DNA from: Actinomycetes bacterium
GTDB lineage: Bacteria > Actinomycetota > Acidimicrobiia > Acidimicrobiales > RAAP-2
Direction: 5' to 3'
NCBI GenBank assembly: GCA_021846325.1
Contig: JAJZBX010000007.1
Coordinates: forward strand, 45,373-109,372
Length of the DNA: 64,000 nt
The position numbers and the translations under genes were made by a program. Below, piece by piece: positions 1-9,430 of the stretch (its first letter is position 1; each line of letters starts with the position of its first letter). The notes under the pieces are model-generated. The model saw nothing but the letters and a program-made list of their open reading frames with translations, searched no databases and was not told the origin of the DNA.

Positions 1-338
1 CACTCGACGCACACTTCGACGGCGTAGCACTGGACCGGCTCCTCACGGCGCTCGAGCTTGGCCAGCCCGACCCGTGACGTCGGACAGGTGCCTCCGGACG
101 GCAGCCTCGCGCCGAAGACGTAGGTGACCTCGACCAGTGGGGCCTCGTGACAGACGGGACACTGCTCGCCGCTAGGGCGACCAATGTTGCGCGCCGCCCG
201 CAGGAGCTCGGGGTGAGCATCGCACACGTCATCGCGACGAAGTTGGCCGCTGGCCAACTTCTCGAGCAGGGCGTGGCGGACGAGGCCGAACTCGACCACG
301 GCACCGTCTGCCGTGGTGGTGCGCATCGTCCGATCCAT
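1..338 (-). CDS. DUF5318 family protein (C-terminus outside window)
   Basis: The frame opens at ATG 338 (a second ATG lies at 326) and runs left through base 1 without a stop, giving 112 codons. The product has a short N-terminal helical part (LVRHALLEKLASG) and a cysteine-rich second half with CPVC, then GGTCPT and QCYAVEVC, which looks like a zinc ribbon. Both the composition and the position next to a PadR regulator and ino1 fit the actinobacterial DUF5318 family, represented by Rv0049 in the equivalent M. tuberculosis locus. Function is unknown. No Shine-Dalgarno is visible before either ATG. The gene is divergent from the PadR gene. Confidence 0.7.
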   Translation of the reverse strand, partial: MDRTMRTTTADGAVVEFGLVRHALLEKLASGQLRRDDVCDAHPELLRAARNIGRPSGEQCPVCHEAPLVEVTYVFGARLPSGGTCPTSRVGLAKLERREEPVQCYAVEVCVE

Positions 339-391
339 TGGGGTGAGACTACAACGCCCAGCCGGCGCGGTCCGCGCAAGAAACGTCACAT

Positions 392-403
392 TCGATATAT
401 CGA
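392..403. promoter_or_regulatory. Palindrome before PadR gene, candidate autoregulatory operator
   Basis: TCGATATATCGA is a perfect 12-base palindrome ending 6 bases before the first ATG of the PadR gene and 54 bases upstream of the DUF5318 start. It is AT-rich in a GC-rich setting and overlaps TATA-like promoter sequence, so a bound dimer would block transcription. PadR proteins commonly repress their own gene from such sites. That it binds this PadR is inference. Confidence 0.45.
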
Positions 404-409
404 TTTGAT

Positions 410-1033
410 ATGATGATTCGCGTGTTGGACATCGCCATCCTCGGCCTCTTGATGGACCGTGATCACCACGGTTACGAGATTCGCACGCAACTGCGCGATC
501 GGCTGGGGCTCTCGGCCAACGTCTCCTTCGGGTCGATCTACCCGGCCCTCGCGCGCCTCGAGCGTCACGGCAGCGTTGAGGCGGTCACGCCAACCGAGTC
601 GCGCTTCGGGGCGCTCTCTACGGGTTCGCTCTCGGGTGAGCGAGCCTCGCTGCGCGCCCTACGGGCGACGTCGGGTATTGGGCGTCGCGGGCGCAAGGTC
701 TACCGGATCACCGAGCGCGGTCGACAGGAGTTCGCCGAGTTGCTCGCGGACCCGGCCACCGTGGATGACGGCAAGAACTTCTCGATGCGAATGGCGCTGG
801 CCAAGTACCTGACCCCGTCGCTGCGCGTCAACCTGCTCGAGCGACGTCGCGCCGACCTCCTCGAACGCCTGGCCGAAGTCCGTCAGGGTGCCCAGAACGA
901 GTCGTTGGACGCCTACGCGCGCAGCGTCATGGCGCACGCTGCCCAGGGCGTCGAGTTGGATCTCGCGTGGATCGACGACATGTTGAACACCGAACGCAGT
1001 AATCAGAACCGCTTCGCGCACGACGCGAAGTAG
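410..1033 (+). CDS. PadR family transcriptional regulator
   Basis: A 207-residue regulator with an N-terminal winged helix (DIAILGLLMDRDHHGYEIRT, then SIYPALARLERHG) and a C-terminal helical dimerisation part (ERRRADLLERLAEVRQ) typical of PadR subfamily 1. It matches the arrangement of Rv0047c, which lies directly upstream of ino1 in M. tuberculosis. About 35 extra residues (roughly 60 to 95, rich in Ser, Arg and Ala) sit in the wing, between the recognition helix region and the KVYRITERG strand, which is longer than usual. ATG 410 and ATG 413 are both possible starts. No Shine-Dalgarno is visible, so translation may be leaderless. The stop is 21 bases before ino1, which suggests one transcript. 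Confidence 0.85.
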   Translation: MMIRVLDIAILGLLMDRDHHGYEIRTQLRDRLGLSANVSFGSIYPALARLERHGSVEAVTPTESRFGALSTGSLSGERASLRALRATSGIGRRGRKVYRITERGRQEFAELLADPATVDDGKNFSMRMALAKYLTPSLRVNLLERRRADLLERLAEVRQGAQNESLDAYARSVMAHAAQGVELDLAWIDDMLNTERSNQNRFAHDAK

Positions 1034-1054
1034 ACCGAACAGGAAAGGAGAGCC

Positions 1055-2149
1055 ATGGAGAAGATTCGCGTGGCGATCGCTGGCGTAGGGAACTGCGCCA
1101 GTTCACTCATCCAAGGCGTCACCTACTACAAGGACGCCAAGGCCGACGAGAACGTGCCGGGCCTCATGCACGTCGTGCTCGGCGGCTACCACGTCAGCGA
1201 CCTCGAGTTCGTCGCCGCCTTCGACGTCGATGCCTCAAAGGTCGGCAACGACCTCGGCAAGGCGATCGACGGCGGGCAAAACAACACCATCAAGTTCGCG
1301 ACCGTCGCGTCGCTCGGCGTCACCGTGCAGCGGGGCCCGACCTTGGACGGGCTTAACAAGTACTACCGCGCCGTGATCGAGGAATCGCCGCTCGAGCCCG
1401 TCGACGTCGTGGCCGCGCTGCGCGCCGCGCGCGCCGAGGTGCTCGTGTCGTATCTCCCCGTCGGCTCCGAAGAGGCCCAGCGCTTCTACGCCCAGGCCGC
1501 CATCGACGCGGGTGTCGCCTTCGTGAACGCCATACCGGTCTTCATCGCCTCGGACCCGGTGTGGGCCAAGAAGTTCGCCGACGCCGGAGTGCCGATCATC
1601 GGTGACGACATCAAGAGCCAGGTTGGCGCCACGATCGTGCACCGCGTCCTTGCGCGACTCTTCGAAGATCGTGGACTTTCGCTCGATCACACCTACCAGC
1701 TCAACGTCGGCGGCAACATGGACTTCAAGAACATGCTCGATCGCGAACGTCTTGAGTCAAAGAAGATCTCCAAGACCCAGTCGGTGACCTCCCAACTCGA
1801 GATCAGCCACCTCGGCCCCGACGACGTGCACATCGGTCCCAGCGATCACGTACCGTGGCTCACGGACCGCAAGTGGGCCTACATCCGGATGGAGGGCCGC
1901 AACTTCGGTGACGTGCCGCTCAACGTCGAGCTGAAGCTCGAGGTGTGGGACTCGCCGAACTCCGCCGGCGTCATCATCGACGCGGTGCGCTGCGCCAAGG
2001 TCGCCCTCGACCGGGGCATCGGTGGACCGGTCATCGGGCCATCGGCCTACTTCATGAAATCGCCGCCCGTTCAGTTCCACGACGACGTCGCCCACGACAT
2101 GGTTGAGTCCTTCGCCAACGACGGCGCCGCCAACCTGGTCTGGCCCTAG
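1055..2149 (+). CDS. ino1: Inositol-3-phosphate synthase
   Basis: Converts glucose 6-phosphate to 1L-myo-inositol 3-phosphate with NAD, the entry step for phosphatidylinositol and mycothiol in actinobacteria. The 364-residue protein starts with a Rossmann motif ([15 protein letters not shown]), has the family blocks [23 protein letters not shown] and [11 protein letters not shown], and the [21 protein letters not shown] segment that forms part of the active site. The length fits the actinobacterial type (about 365) and is much shorter than the eukaryotic enzyme. A strong ribosome site (AGGAAAGGAG) precedes ATG 1055. The PadR gene immediately upstream is the likely local regulator. Confidence 0.95.
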   Translation: MEKIRVAIAGVGNCASSLIQGVTYYKDAKADENVPGLMHVVLGGYHVSDLEFVAAFDVDASKVGNDLGKAIDGGQNNTIKFATVASLGVTVQRGPTLDGLNKYYRAVIEESPLEPVDVVAALRAARAEVLVSYLPVGSEEAQRFYAQAAIDAGVAFVNAIPVFIASDPVWAKKFADAGVPIIGDDIKSQVGATIVHRVLARLFEDRGLSLDHTYQLNVGGNMDFKNMLDRERLESKKISKTQSVTSQLEISHLGPDDVHIGPSDHVPWLTDRKWAYIRMEGRNFGDVPLNVELKLEVWDSPNSAGVIIDAVRCAKVALDRGIGGPVIGPSAYFMKSPPVQFHDDVAHDMVESFANDGAANLVWP

Positions 2150-2177
2150 TCAACGCGCGCGCGTCGCGGCCGCACCG

Positions 2178-3596
2178 TTAGTCGCCGCGTTCGAACCAGT
2201 CGCGCAGTCGAGTAGCGGCGTCGGCGGGGTCGATCTCGCCCTCGTCCAGCCTGATCTCCATGAGAAAGTCGAGCGCTCGTCCGACCATCGGACCCGGACC
2301 AATGCCCAGCAGCGCCATGACGGCGACGCCGTCTAGGGCCGGTCGAAGCCGATTCAGATCCTCTCGTGCGCGCACTTCGGCGATGCGCGTCTCGAGCTCG
2401 TCCATGCGCTTGGCGAAGGTCGCGGCCTTGCGCGCGTTGCGCGTCGTTGCGTCGCACCGCGTCAGCTCGTTCAGTTCGTTGAGCAGCGCTCCGGCGTCAC
2501 GAACGTAACGACGTACCGCGCGATCACTCCACCCCATCTTGTAGGTGTGAAATCGAAGGTGGAGCTCCACGAGCGCGACGACGTCGTCGATCGTCGACTG
2601 GGGATACTTCAGCGATGACATCCGCTTGCGCGTCATCTTGGCGCCAACGATTTCGTGAAACCGAAATGTCACGCCCTCCTCGGAAATCTCCCGTGTGCGG
2701 GGCTTACCAATGTCGTGGAAGAGCGCGGCCAGTCGCAGCGTCAGCACCGGCGAGGTCTTGTCGACCACCGCCCAGGTGTGCTTCAACACGTCCTTGTGCT
2801 GGTGGATCGGATCTTGCTCGAGTTGCAGCAACGCCAGCTCCGGCATGAACTGGTCGGCGAGGCCGGTCCGCACGATGAAGTCCAGTCCGATCGACGGGCG
2901 CTCGGTCATCAGTAGCAGGTCGAGTTCGCCCCGGATCCGCTCGACGGACACCTTGCGCAACGACTCGGCCATGGCGGTCGCGGCCGCCTCGACGCGCGGA
3001 TCGATGTCGAGGTGGAAGCGCGCGGCGAACCGCGCGGCCCGCAGCATGCGCAACGGGTCGTCGCGAAAGAGTCCCTCGGGTTCGGTCGGCGTGCGCAAAC
3101 GTCGCTCCGCAAGATCACGAAACCCCTGGTGATAGTCGAAGAACGTCCGCACCCCCTCCGCACCGTTCGCGAGCGCGACGACGTCGAGCGCCATCGCGTT
3201 GATCGTGAAGTCGCGACGGCTGAGGTCGACCTCGAGCGAATCTCCCCACTCAACCGATGGTTTACGCGAGTGGTCGACGTAGGCCTCGGACCGAAAGGTG
3301 GTGACTTCGGCCTTCACGCCATTGGCCCGTAGGGTGCCACCAATCGTGCCGAAGGCACGTCCCTGTTCCCACAGCGCGGTACACACGTTGCTCATCATCC
3401 GCGCGATGTCGTCCGGCCGCGCGTTCGTCGTGAAGTCAATCTCGAAGTCCGTCTTGCGGGGCTCGCCGAGCAGCGCGTCGCGCACGGAACCGCCCACCGC
3501 GTAAAGCGAGTACCCCTCGTCGAAGAAGACGCGAGCGAGGGGGCGGGCGTCGTCGACGAGTTCGTTCAAGCGCTGCTGGGCGGTATCCATTGACAT
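2178..3596 (-). CDS. cca: CCA-adding tRNA nucleotidyltransferase
   Basis: Adds or repairs the 3' CCA of tRNA. From ATG 3596 the protein has 472 residues. It carries the class II nucleotidyltransferase head (AVGGSVRDALLG near residues 33-44), the RRDFTINAMA motif, the RNA-binding linker (LRMLRAARFAARF) and a C-terminal HD domain (LRLAALFHDIGKPRT). ATG 3590, six bases on, is an equal candidate, and neither has a clear Shine-Dalgarno. The first catalytic carboxylate motif, normally D-x-D before F-(A/T)-T, reads E-I-D (residues 52-54), which is unusual. The gene diverges from the DUF6049-murJ pair and converges on ino1 with only 28 bases between stops, the pcnA-Rv3909-Rv3910 order of mycobacteria. 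Confidence 0.92.
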   Translation of the reverse strand: MSMDTAQQRLNELVDDARPLARVFFDEGYSLYAVGGSVRDALLGEPRKTDFEIDFTTNARPDDIARMMSNVCTALWEQGRAFGTIGGTLRANGVKAEVTTFRSEAYVDHSRKPSVEWGDSLEVDLSRRDFTINAMALDVVALANGAEGVRTFFDYHQGFRDLAERRLRTPTEPEGLFRDDPLRMLRAARFAARFHLDIDPRVEAAATAMAESLRKVSVERIRGELDLLLMTERPSIGLDFIVRTGLADQFMPELALLQLEQDPIHQHKDVLKHTWAVVDKTSPVLTLRLAALFHDIGKPRTREISEEGVTFRFHEIVGAKMTRKRMSSLKYPQSTIDDVVALVELHLRFHTYKMGWSDRAVRRYVRDAGALLNELNELTRCDATTRNARKAATFAKRMDELETRIAEVRAREDLNRLRPALDGVAVMALLGIGPGPMVGRALDFLMEIRLDEGEIDPADAATRLRDWFERGD

Positions 3597-3658
3597 CACT
3601 GGCACTGAAGGGTAGTTGGACCGCTGGGCCAGCACGAGCGACGGTAGCCTGGGTCTGC

Positions 3659-5611
3659 ATGTACCACCGATTTTCGACCTGGTGGCGGGCGCTCAGCGTG
3701 GTACTCCTCGGCCTCGCGACGACGACGTGGCCGTCGGCCACGGGGGCCGCCACCTCTTCGAATTTCGCCGTGCTACGCGAGTCGTCGGCGGCGACGATCT
3801 CGTCCTCGGGAACGGCGCGCTTCGCGGTGACCCTCGCCTTCGACCAACCCGAGCGAGCCCTCACGGTCGCCGTCGCCCTCTACCCGCGCCTGGTTATGCG
3901 ATCCCAGATCGATCCGGTGATCACCGGCGCGGGTGTCGGCGGACCCGCGAGTGCGTCGACCGGGAGTACTCGACCGGACTGCACGGCGTCGCGAAGCGCC
4001 ACGATGATCATCGGCCTCTTCACGCAGCGCGCGGCCAGCGCCCGCACGCGATGTGGACCACTCCCCCAACTTCGCCTCCCCTGCCACGGATCAGCGTGCG
4101 ACGGCGTCTACCCCATTCGCTTCGCCGTGAGCGAGGCCGGAACCACCACCGTTGAGTGGTCGCTGCTCGCCGTGCAGAGCGCCACGGTGGTGAACCCCTT
4201 GCGTCTCAACTGGATCACCACGCTCGGGACGGGAACCTGGTCCAAACGAGTACGCACGGCGGCCGTGCTGGGCGACATTGGCAAGCATCCGAACTTTCCC
4301 ATCACGTTGAGTGCGAACTACCAAACCCTCGAACGCGCCTTCGACGCTGGCGTCGCCGGCGCCGCGTGGCGCCGCGCCTTGCGCCACGCCGTCGCGAGCC
4401 CGCTGCATCGGATTGCCGACGCGCCACCCAGCCACGTTGACTTCGCCGGGCTCGCGGCCAACGGCCTCGACGGCGAGGTTAAGGCCCAGCTGGGACTCGC
4501 GAGCCAACTCGTCCAGTCACTGACTGGGCGCCACCTCGATAGTCCAGTCCTGCTCCAGGGGTCACCGTCGGCGGCGACCCTCGCGGCGTTGTCGACCGCC
4601 GGTGTCTCGAACGTCGTGCTGCCCGAGGATCGGTTGACGGTCGTCCCGTCGACCACGTTGACCTGGGGCGCACCGTTCCGCGTGTCCGGGGTCGGGTCGA
4701 CCGTGGCGCTGGCCGACGACGGACCACTCTCGCTGCTCGCGGTCGACGGGGCGATCGAACCGGGCCGACGGGCTGCGATCACCCTGGCCACACTGGCCTT
4801 TTTGCACTTCGAGGCGCCCAACGTGCCCTCCAGCCGCACCGTCGTCCTGCTCGTCCCCGCGGCTACGACGTCGATCGCCTACCTCAACGACGTCGTGACG
4901 GGACTGCGTGGCAATCCCTTCGTCGTCGCGGGCAACCTCGTGCCGTCCTTCTCGTCCTCACTGATCGGCAGTGACGGAGCGCCCGCGACGCGCACGCTCT
5001 TGGCGGGGCCGAGCTCAACGTGGAGCGCACACAACGTCTCGAGCCTGGCCAGCGTGGCAACCCAGGTCGGCTCGTTCAGCCAGGCCATCACCGATCGTGC
5101 GGTGTCCTACGCGTTGCGAGTGGCCACGGCATCGAGCGAGATCGTCGGCTCCGCGTCGCGACGCCAAAGCGCGATCAACGCCGCCGGCGCCGCCCTCAGC
5201 GCGCAACTCGCCCAGTTCACGGTCGATCCGAGCGCCATCACCCTCGCGGGCCCGGGCGCCGCGCTGCCGATCACGCTACACAGCACCGCCCCCTACACGG
5301 TGACGGCGGTGGTTCACCTACTCACCAACCAGCTCAGCTTTCCGAAGGGGTCGAGCATCGTCGTCTCGTGGAATTCGCCTACGACGTCGGTTCGGGTGCC
5401 CACGTCGAGCCGGCGGGGAAACAGCCTGACCCTGCAGGTGAACGTCACGACGTCCGATCAGCAGGTCTTACTCGCGCACGCCGCCATCCAGGTGCGCATC
5501 GCCGGTAGTTCGGTCGTGGGCTACCTACTCACCGCGGCCTCCCTGCTCGTCCTCGCCGGTTGGTGGTGGCGAACGTATCGGCGGCGCCCGAAGGCTCGAC
5601 ACGCTCGATGA
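3659..5611 (+). CDS. DUF6049 exported membrane-anchored protein
   Basis: A 650-residue exported protein of the family placed directly upstream of murJ in actinobacteria (Rv3909 in M. tuberculosis). ATG 3659 gives a clear signal peptide (STWWRALSVVLLGLATTTW, ending near Ala-Ala-Thr). The body is rich in Thr, Ser and Ala with beta-type repeats. A single C-terminal transmembrane helix (VVGYLLTAASLLVLAGWWW) is followed by a basic tail (RTYRRRPKARHAR), so most of the protein is extracytoplasmic. An in-frame ATG at 3590 is rejected because it would precede the signal peptide and overlap the cca start. A TAGCCT element at 3644 could serve a short-leader transcript. The function is unknown but linked by position to lipid II export. 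The stop overlaps the murJ start (ATGA). Confidence 0.85.
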   Translation: MYHRFSTWWRALSVVLLGLATTTWPSATGAATSSNFAVLRESSAATISSSGTARFAVTLAFDQPERALTVAVALYPRLVMRSQIDPVITGAGVGGPASASTGSTRPDCTASRSATMIIGLFTQRAASARTRCGPLPQLRLPCHGSACDGVYPIRFAVSEAGTTTVEWSLLAVQSATVVNPLRLNWITTLGTGTWSKRVRTAAVLGDIGKHPNFPITLSANYQTLERAFDAGVAGAAWRRALRHAVASPLHRIADAPPSHVDFAGLAANGLDGEVKAQLGLASQLVQSLTGRHLDSPVLLQGSPSAATLAALSTAGVSNVVLPEDRLTVVPSTTLTWGAPFRVSGVGSTVALADDGPLSLLAVDGAIEPGRRAAITLATLAFLHFEAPNVPSSRTVVLLVPAATTSIAYLNDVVTGLRGNPFVVAGNLVPSFSSSLIGSDGAPATRTLLAGPSSTWSAHNVSSLASVATQVGSFSQAITDRAVSYALRVATASSEIVGSASRRQSAINAAGAALSAQLAQFTVDPSAITLAGPGAALPITLHSTAPYTVTAVVHLLTNQLSFPKGSSIVVSWNSPTTSVRVPTSSRRGNSLTLQVNVTTSDQQVLLAHAAIQVRIAGSSVVGYLLTAASLLVLAGWWWRTYRRRPKARHAR

Positions 5612-7191
5612 GCACCACGTCGAATCACTCCTCGCGCGTGCTGTCCATGGCGAGCGGCACACTCGTGTCTCGGCTTACGGGACTCATTCGGGTCTTTGTT
5701 TTGGTGTGGGTGCTCGGCTTCACCCCGCTGGCCGACGCCTTCAACCTCGCCAACACCATTCCCAACATGCTCTTCGACCTCGTGCTCGGTGGCGTCATGA
5801 TCGCGACGTACATTCCGGTCTTCGTCGAGCGACTCGCCGTCGACGGCGAGCGACGCGCGTGGCACTCGATCTCGACGGTGCTCACCGCCTCGGTTCTGGT
5901 CTTGGTCGCCGGATCAGCACTCGCGTGGTGGACCGCGCCGTGGATCATCGATGGCTTTACGGCACTACACCAGCTCGACGTTGGCCGAGCCGCCGCCACC
6001 CTGGTTGACCAGCGTCGCGTCGCGACTCAGTTGCTTCGATGGTTCGTACCCCAGATCTTCTTCTACGGCATCATCGGTCTGGCCACGGCCCTGCTCAACG
6101 TTCGTCACCGCTTCGGCGCTCCGGCCTGGGTGCCGGTGGCCAACAACGTCATCGCGATCGCGGTGCTCGTGTGGTTCCACCTGGTTGACCCCACGCCGGT
6201 GCTATCCCAACTTCCCGGCAGTCACGACCTGCTGTGGCTTGGCCTGGGCACGACGCTCGGCGTCGCCGTCCAATTCCTCTGTCTACTCCCCTCGCTGGCT
6301 CGCAGCGACCTGTGGCGCATCGGCCCTCGATTCGACCTTCACGACCCGGCGTTGCGCGCCATCACCCGACTGGGGAGCTGGACGCTGCTGGTCGTCATGG
6401 CCAACCAGGCGTCGCTCTACGTCATACTCGCCTTCGCCTTCGGCGAAGGCGGCAGCGGTCCGGTGAGTGCGTACACCTACGGATGGTCCTTCTTTCTCAT
6501 CCCGTACGCGGTGATCGTCGTCTCGGTGCTCAGCTCGCTCGGACCCCAACTCGCTCGACTCGCCACCGACCACGACTACGTAGCGTTCAGCCAGCGACTT
6601 CGCTTCGGGTTGCGCCAGTCGCTCGTCATCATCGTTCCGTGCAGCGTCGGGTTCATTATCCTCAGCCAACCGCTCGTCGCGGTACTCAATCACGTCAACG
6701 CGACGCGCACCATACCGGCCGGCACCGTGCTCGCCATCCTCGCGGCCGGCATGCCGGGCTTCACCGTGTTCATGTTGGCCGTTCGAGGACTTCAAGCCAT
6801 GCAGCGGGCCCGACACGTCTTCCTGCTCTATCTGCTGGAGAACGTCCTCACGATCGCCTTGGCGATCGTGATCGGTCGCCATTCCCTCGCCGCCCTGACG
6901 GCCAGCATCTCGCTCGCCTACGGCGTGGCCGCGGTCGTGGCGCTCGCCGTACTGGCCCGCCTCCACGTATCGATCACCTCAACGATCTGGTCCGTTCACG
7001 TCCGTCGAAGCCTGGTCGCATCCCTGGTCGCGGGCGCCGCCATGGCCGTGGTCTACGCGTCGTCGAACGCGGCCATCGGACTGGGCCTGCTCGTGCGCTT
7101 CGGGGGCGCGCTGGCCGCCGGCACCCTCGCCTACGTGGCCGTCATCGCCGCCGGTCAGCGGCGCGCTGGCCGCCGGCGCTCGAACGTGTAA
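5608..7191 (+). CDS. murJ: Lipid II flippase MurJ
   Basis: A polytopic inner-membrane protein of 527 residues in the MviN/MurJ family, which flips the peptidoglycan precursor lipid II. The N-terminal hallmark is present (VLSMASGTLVSRLTGLIRVF, then ADAFNLANTIPNMLFDLV), followed by about 14 hydrophobic segments. The chosen start overlaps the DUF6049 stop by four bases (ATGA), so translation is probably coupled. An upstream in-frame ATG at 5560 would add 16 residues over the preceding gene. Unlike the mycobacterial homologue Rv3910 it has no C-terminal pseudokinase or extracellular domain and ends soon after the last helix. Confidence 0.93.
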   Translation: MSTTSNHSSRVLSMASGTLVSRLTGLIRVFVLVWVLGFTPLADAFNLANTIPNMLFDLVLGGVMIATYIPVFVERLAVDGERRAWHSISTVLTASVLVLVAGSALAWWTAPWIIDGFTALHQLDVGRAAATLVDQRRVATQLLRWFVPQIFFYGIIGLATALLNVRHRFGAPAWVPVANNVIAIAVLVWFHLVDPTPVLSQLPGSHDLLWLGLGTTLGVAVQFLCLLPSLARSDLWRIGPRFDLHDPALRAITRLGSWTLLVVMANQASLYVILAFAFGEGGSGPVSAYTYGWSFFLIPYAVIVVSVLSSLGPQLARLATDHDYVAFSQRLRFGLRQSLVIIVPCSVGFIILSQPLVAVLNHVNATRTIPAGTVLAILAAGMPGFTVFMLAVRGLQAMQRARHVFLLYLLENVLTIALAIVIGRHSLAALTASISLAYGVAAVVALAVLARLHVSITSTIWSVHVRRSLVASLVAGAAMAVVYASSNAAIGLGLLVRFGGALAAGTLAYVAVIAAGQRRAGRRRSNV

Positions 7192-7222
7192 GGCTGGCCG
7201 TCGCCACCACCAAGGGGGACTC

Positions 7223-8062
7223 ATGGCCCAGATTCGCGTGATCACCGACAGCGCCTGTGACCTGCCTCGCGAGATTGCCGAGCACCTCGACATCGACATC
7301 GTCTCGCTCACCATTCGATTCGGCGACGAGGAGTTCGTTGACCGTGTTGACCTCTCCCCCGAACAGTTCTGGGCGATGTGCAAGGCCAACAAGGTCTTGC
7401 CCGAGACCGCGGCACCGTCACCCGGTGCCTTCCAGGAAGCCTACGAGCGCGCGCGTGGTGCGGGTTGCGACGGCGTGCTCGTCGTGACGATCTCGGCCGC
7501 GCTGTCCGCCACACACCAGTCGGCCACGCTCGCCGCCGAGGCGGTGGCCGATTCGATTCCCGTGCGCGTGGTGGACACCAAAGCCGTATCGATGGCTCAG
7601 GGAATGCTCGCCATGGACGTGGCCGAACTGGCCAAGACGGGTGCGGGGCTCGACGAGCTCGAACGCCGCGCGCAGCAACTGGTCGACCGGGTCGGCGTCT
7701 GCGGCACGCTCGACACGCTGGAGCATCTCGTGAAGGGGGGGCGCGTCGGCGGCGCGCGGGCCCTCATCGGTCAGGTGCTGTCAATCAAACCCTTGCTCGC
7801 ACTGAAGGACGGCGTCGTCACCGAAGCGGGTCGCCAGCGAACACGCGCCAAGGCACTCGCCGCGGTGGCGGCGGTGGCGCGTAGCCACGCGCCACTGGCC
7901 CGGATTGCCATTGCGCACGGGGACGCCAGCGACGTCGACACCATCGTCGAGATGGTCCGCGATATCCCCTCGACCGAACCACTGATCGTCACCGACATCG
8001 GCCCCGTCGTCGGCACCCACGGGGGTCCACGGATCGTGGCGGTCTGTTGGGTTGGAGTTTGA
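7223..8062 (+). CDS. DegV family fatty acid-binding protein
   Basis: A 279-residue cytoplasmic protein of the DegV family. In Gram-positive bacteria these bind a fatty acid and present it to the FakA kinase. The N-terminal signature IRVITDSACDLP, the TAAPSPGAFQEAYERA and TISAALSATHQSA blocks and the VKGGRVGGARALIGQVL segment are all present. The ribosome site is AGGGGG eight bases before ATG 7223. It lies between murJ and the thioredoxin genes, where mycobacteria have sigM. No FakA-like kinase is visible in the window. Confidence 0.88.
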   Translation: MAQIRVITDSACDLPREIAEHLDIDIVSLTIRFGDEEFVDRVDLSPEQFWAMCKANKVLPETAAPSPGAFQEAYERARGAGCDGVLVVTISAALSATHQSATLAAEAVADSIPVRVVDTKAVSMAQGMLAMDVAELAKTGAGLDELERRAQQLVDRVGVCGTLDTLEHLVKGGRVGGARALIGQVLSIKPLLALKDGVVTEAGRQRTRAKALAAVAAVARSHAPLARIAIAHGDASDVDTIVEMVRDIPSTEPLIVTDIGPVVGTHGGPRIVAVCWVGV

Positions 8063-8088
8063 GAGCCCTGGACCGCTAGGTTCGTAGC

Positions 8089-8424
8089 GTGACGGCGACC
8101 AGTCCACCCCCAGAACGCGGACCCGATTTCGTCGACAAGGCGCTGGGCTCGCTCGATCACCTCCTCGATGTCGTTCACGACAAACTGTTGCGCCCAATCT
8201 TGCTCGTCGGCCGCACCCTCGCGTTCATCTTCGTGCTGCTGCTCGTGGCGCTGGTGCTCGTGATCGTGCTGATCATTGGCGTGACCCGACTCCTGGACGT
8301 CTACCTCTTCGCTGGACGCGTATGGATCACCTACGTGCTCGTCGGCGCTGTCTCGTTGACGGCGGGCTTGATTATCTGGCGCCGACGCCGTCCCGCCCCG
8401 ACGCGCGGAGCGCCACGTGACTGA
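8089..8424 (+). CDS. Small membrane protein, two transmembrane helices
   Basis: A 111-residue protein starting at GTG 8089. A proline-rich acidic N-terminus is followed by an amphipathic stretch ([19 protein letters not shown]) and two strong hydrophobic segments (about residues 40-65 and 80-97), then a basic tail ([11 protein letters not shown]). It resembles small actinobacterial membrane proteins annotated as phage-holin-like or YtxH-like, but no family was recognised with certainty. Its stop overlaps the trxB start by eight bases, so it is very probably translated, and coupled to trxB. Function unknown. Confidence 0.7.
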   Translation: MTATSPPPERGPDFVDKALGSLDHLLDVVHDKLLRPILLVGRTLAFIFVLLLVALVLVIVLIIGVTRLLDVYLFAGRVWITYVLVGAVSLTAGLIIWRRRRPAPTRGAPRD

Positions 8425-9370
8425 TCACACGCGGGTGCTCATCGTTGGATCGGGACCAGCCGGCCTGACCGCGGCTATCTACACCGCGCGCGCGCAGTTG
8501 CGACCGATCGTCATTGAGGGCGAGCCGTCGTCGACCTCGGATCAGCCGGGTGGTCAGCTGATGTTGACCACCGATATCGAGAACTTTCCCGGTTTCCCCG
8601 AAGGCATCACCGGACCCGAACTCATGGCTAATATGCGCGCTCAGGCCGAGCGCTTCGGGGCGGATCTGCGCGTTAACAAGGTTCAGCGCCTGGACGCGAC
8701 CGAACGACCGTTTCGCGCGTGGCTCTCCGGCGACGACGAGCCCAGCATCACCGCCGACGCGGTCATCCTGGCCACCGGTGCGCAGTCACTGATGATGAAC
8801 GTGCCGGGCGAGAGCCGACTGCTGAGCCACGGCCTTTCCACGTGCGCGACCTGTGACGGCTTCTTCTTTCGCGGCCACGACATCGCCGTGATCGGCGGCG
8901 GCGACTCGGCGATCGAGGAGGCCACGTTTCTCACCCGCTTCGCCTCGACCGTGACGGTGGTTCACCGTCGAGACGCCCTTCGAGCGTCAAAGATCATGCA
9001 GGAACGCGCCTTCGCCAATGACAAAATTCGCTTCGCGTGGAACACCCAGGTCCTCGAGGTCCTCGGCGACAGCAAGGTTTCGGGTCTTCGAGTCGCCGAT
9101 ACCGTCACGGGCGTCGAGCGCATCATGGACGTGACCGGTGTCTTCGTCGCCATTGGGCACGTTCCCAATACCGCGCTCGTGCACGGCCAGGTCGACTTGC
9201 ACGACAACGGCTACGTCCGCACCGGCGTGGGCTCGTTCACCAACGTTGACGGACTGTTCGCCGCGGGTGATGTGCAAGACGACCAGTATCGACAGGCGAT
9301 TACGTCGGCCGGCTCGGGCTGCGTTGCCGCCATTGACGCGGAGCGGTGGCTCGAAGCGCAAGGTGCGTGA
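8417..9370 (+). CDS. trxB: Thioredoxin reductase
   Basis: An NADPH-dependent flavoprotein of 317 residues that reduces thioredoxin. FAD-binding glycines ([14 protein letters not shown]), the redox-active CATC (Cys143 and Cys146) followed by DGFFFRG, the NADPH motif [10 protein letters not shown] and the C-terminal FAD motif [10 protein letters not shown] are all present, and the length is standard. The start is GTG 8417, inside the end of the preceding gene. trxA follows 60 bases downstream, as in most actinobacteria. The pair maintains cytoplasmic thiol balance. Confidence 0.96.
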   Translation: MTDHTRVLIVGSGPAGLTAAIYTARAQLRPIVIEGEPSSTSDQPGGQLMLTTDIENFPGFPEGITGPELMANMRAQAERFGADLRVNKVQRLDATERPFRAWLSGDDEPSITADAVILATGAQSLMMNVPGESRLLSHGLSTCATCDGFFFRGHDIAVIGGGDSAIEEATFLTRFASTVTVVHRRDALRASKIMQERAFANDKIRFAWNTQVLEVLGDSKVSGLRVADTVTGVERIMDVTGVFVAIGHVPNTALVHGQVDLHDNGYVRTGVGSFTNVDGLFAAGDVQDDQYRQAITSAGSGCVAAIDAERWLEAQGA

Positions 9371-9430
9371 TCTTCGGTGGGTAAGGTGGTCGCCACGACA
9401 CTGACGTGATGCACTGGAGGAAGTAGAACC

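Noticed and set aside
3590..3658. Longer N-terminus for the DUF6049 protein
   Set aside because: It would place 23 residues before a clear signal peptide and overlap the divergent cca start.
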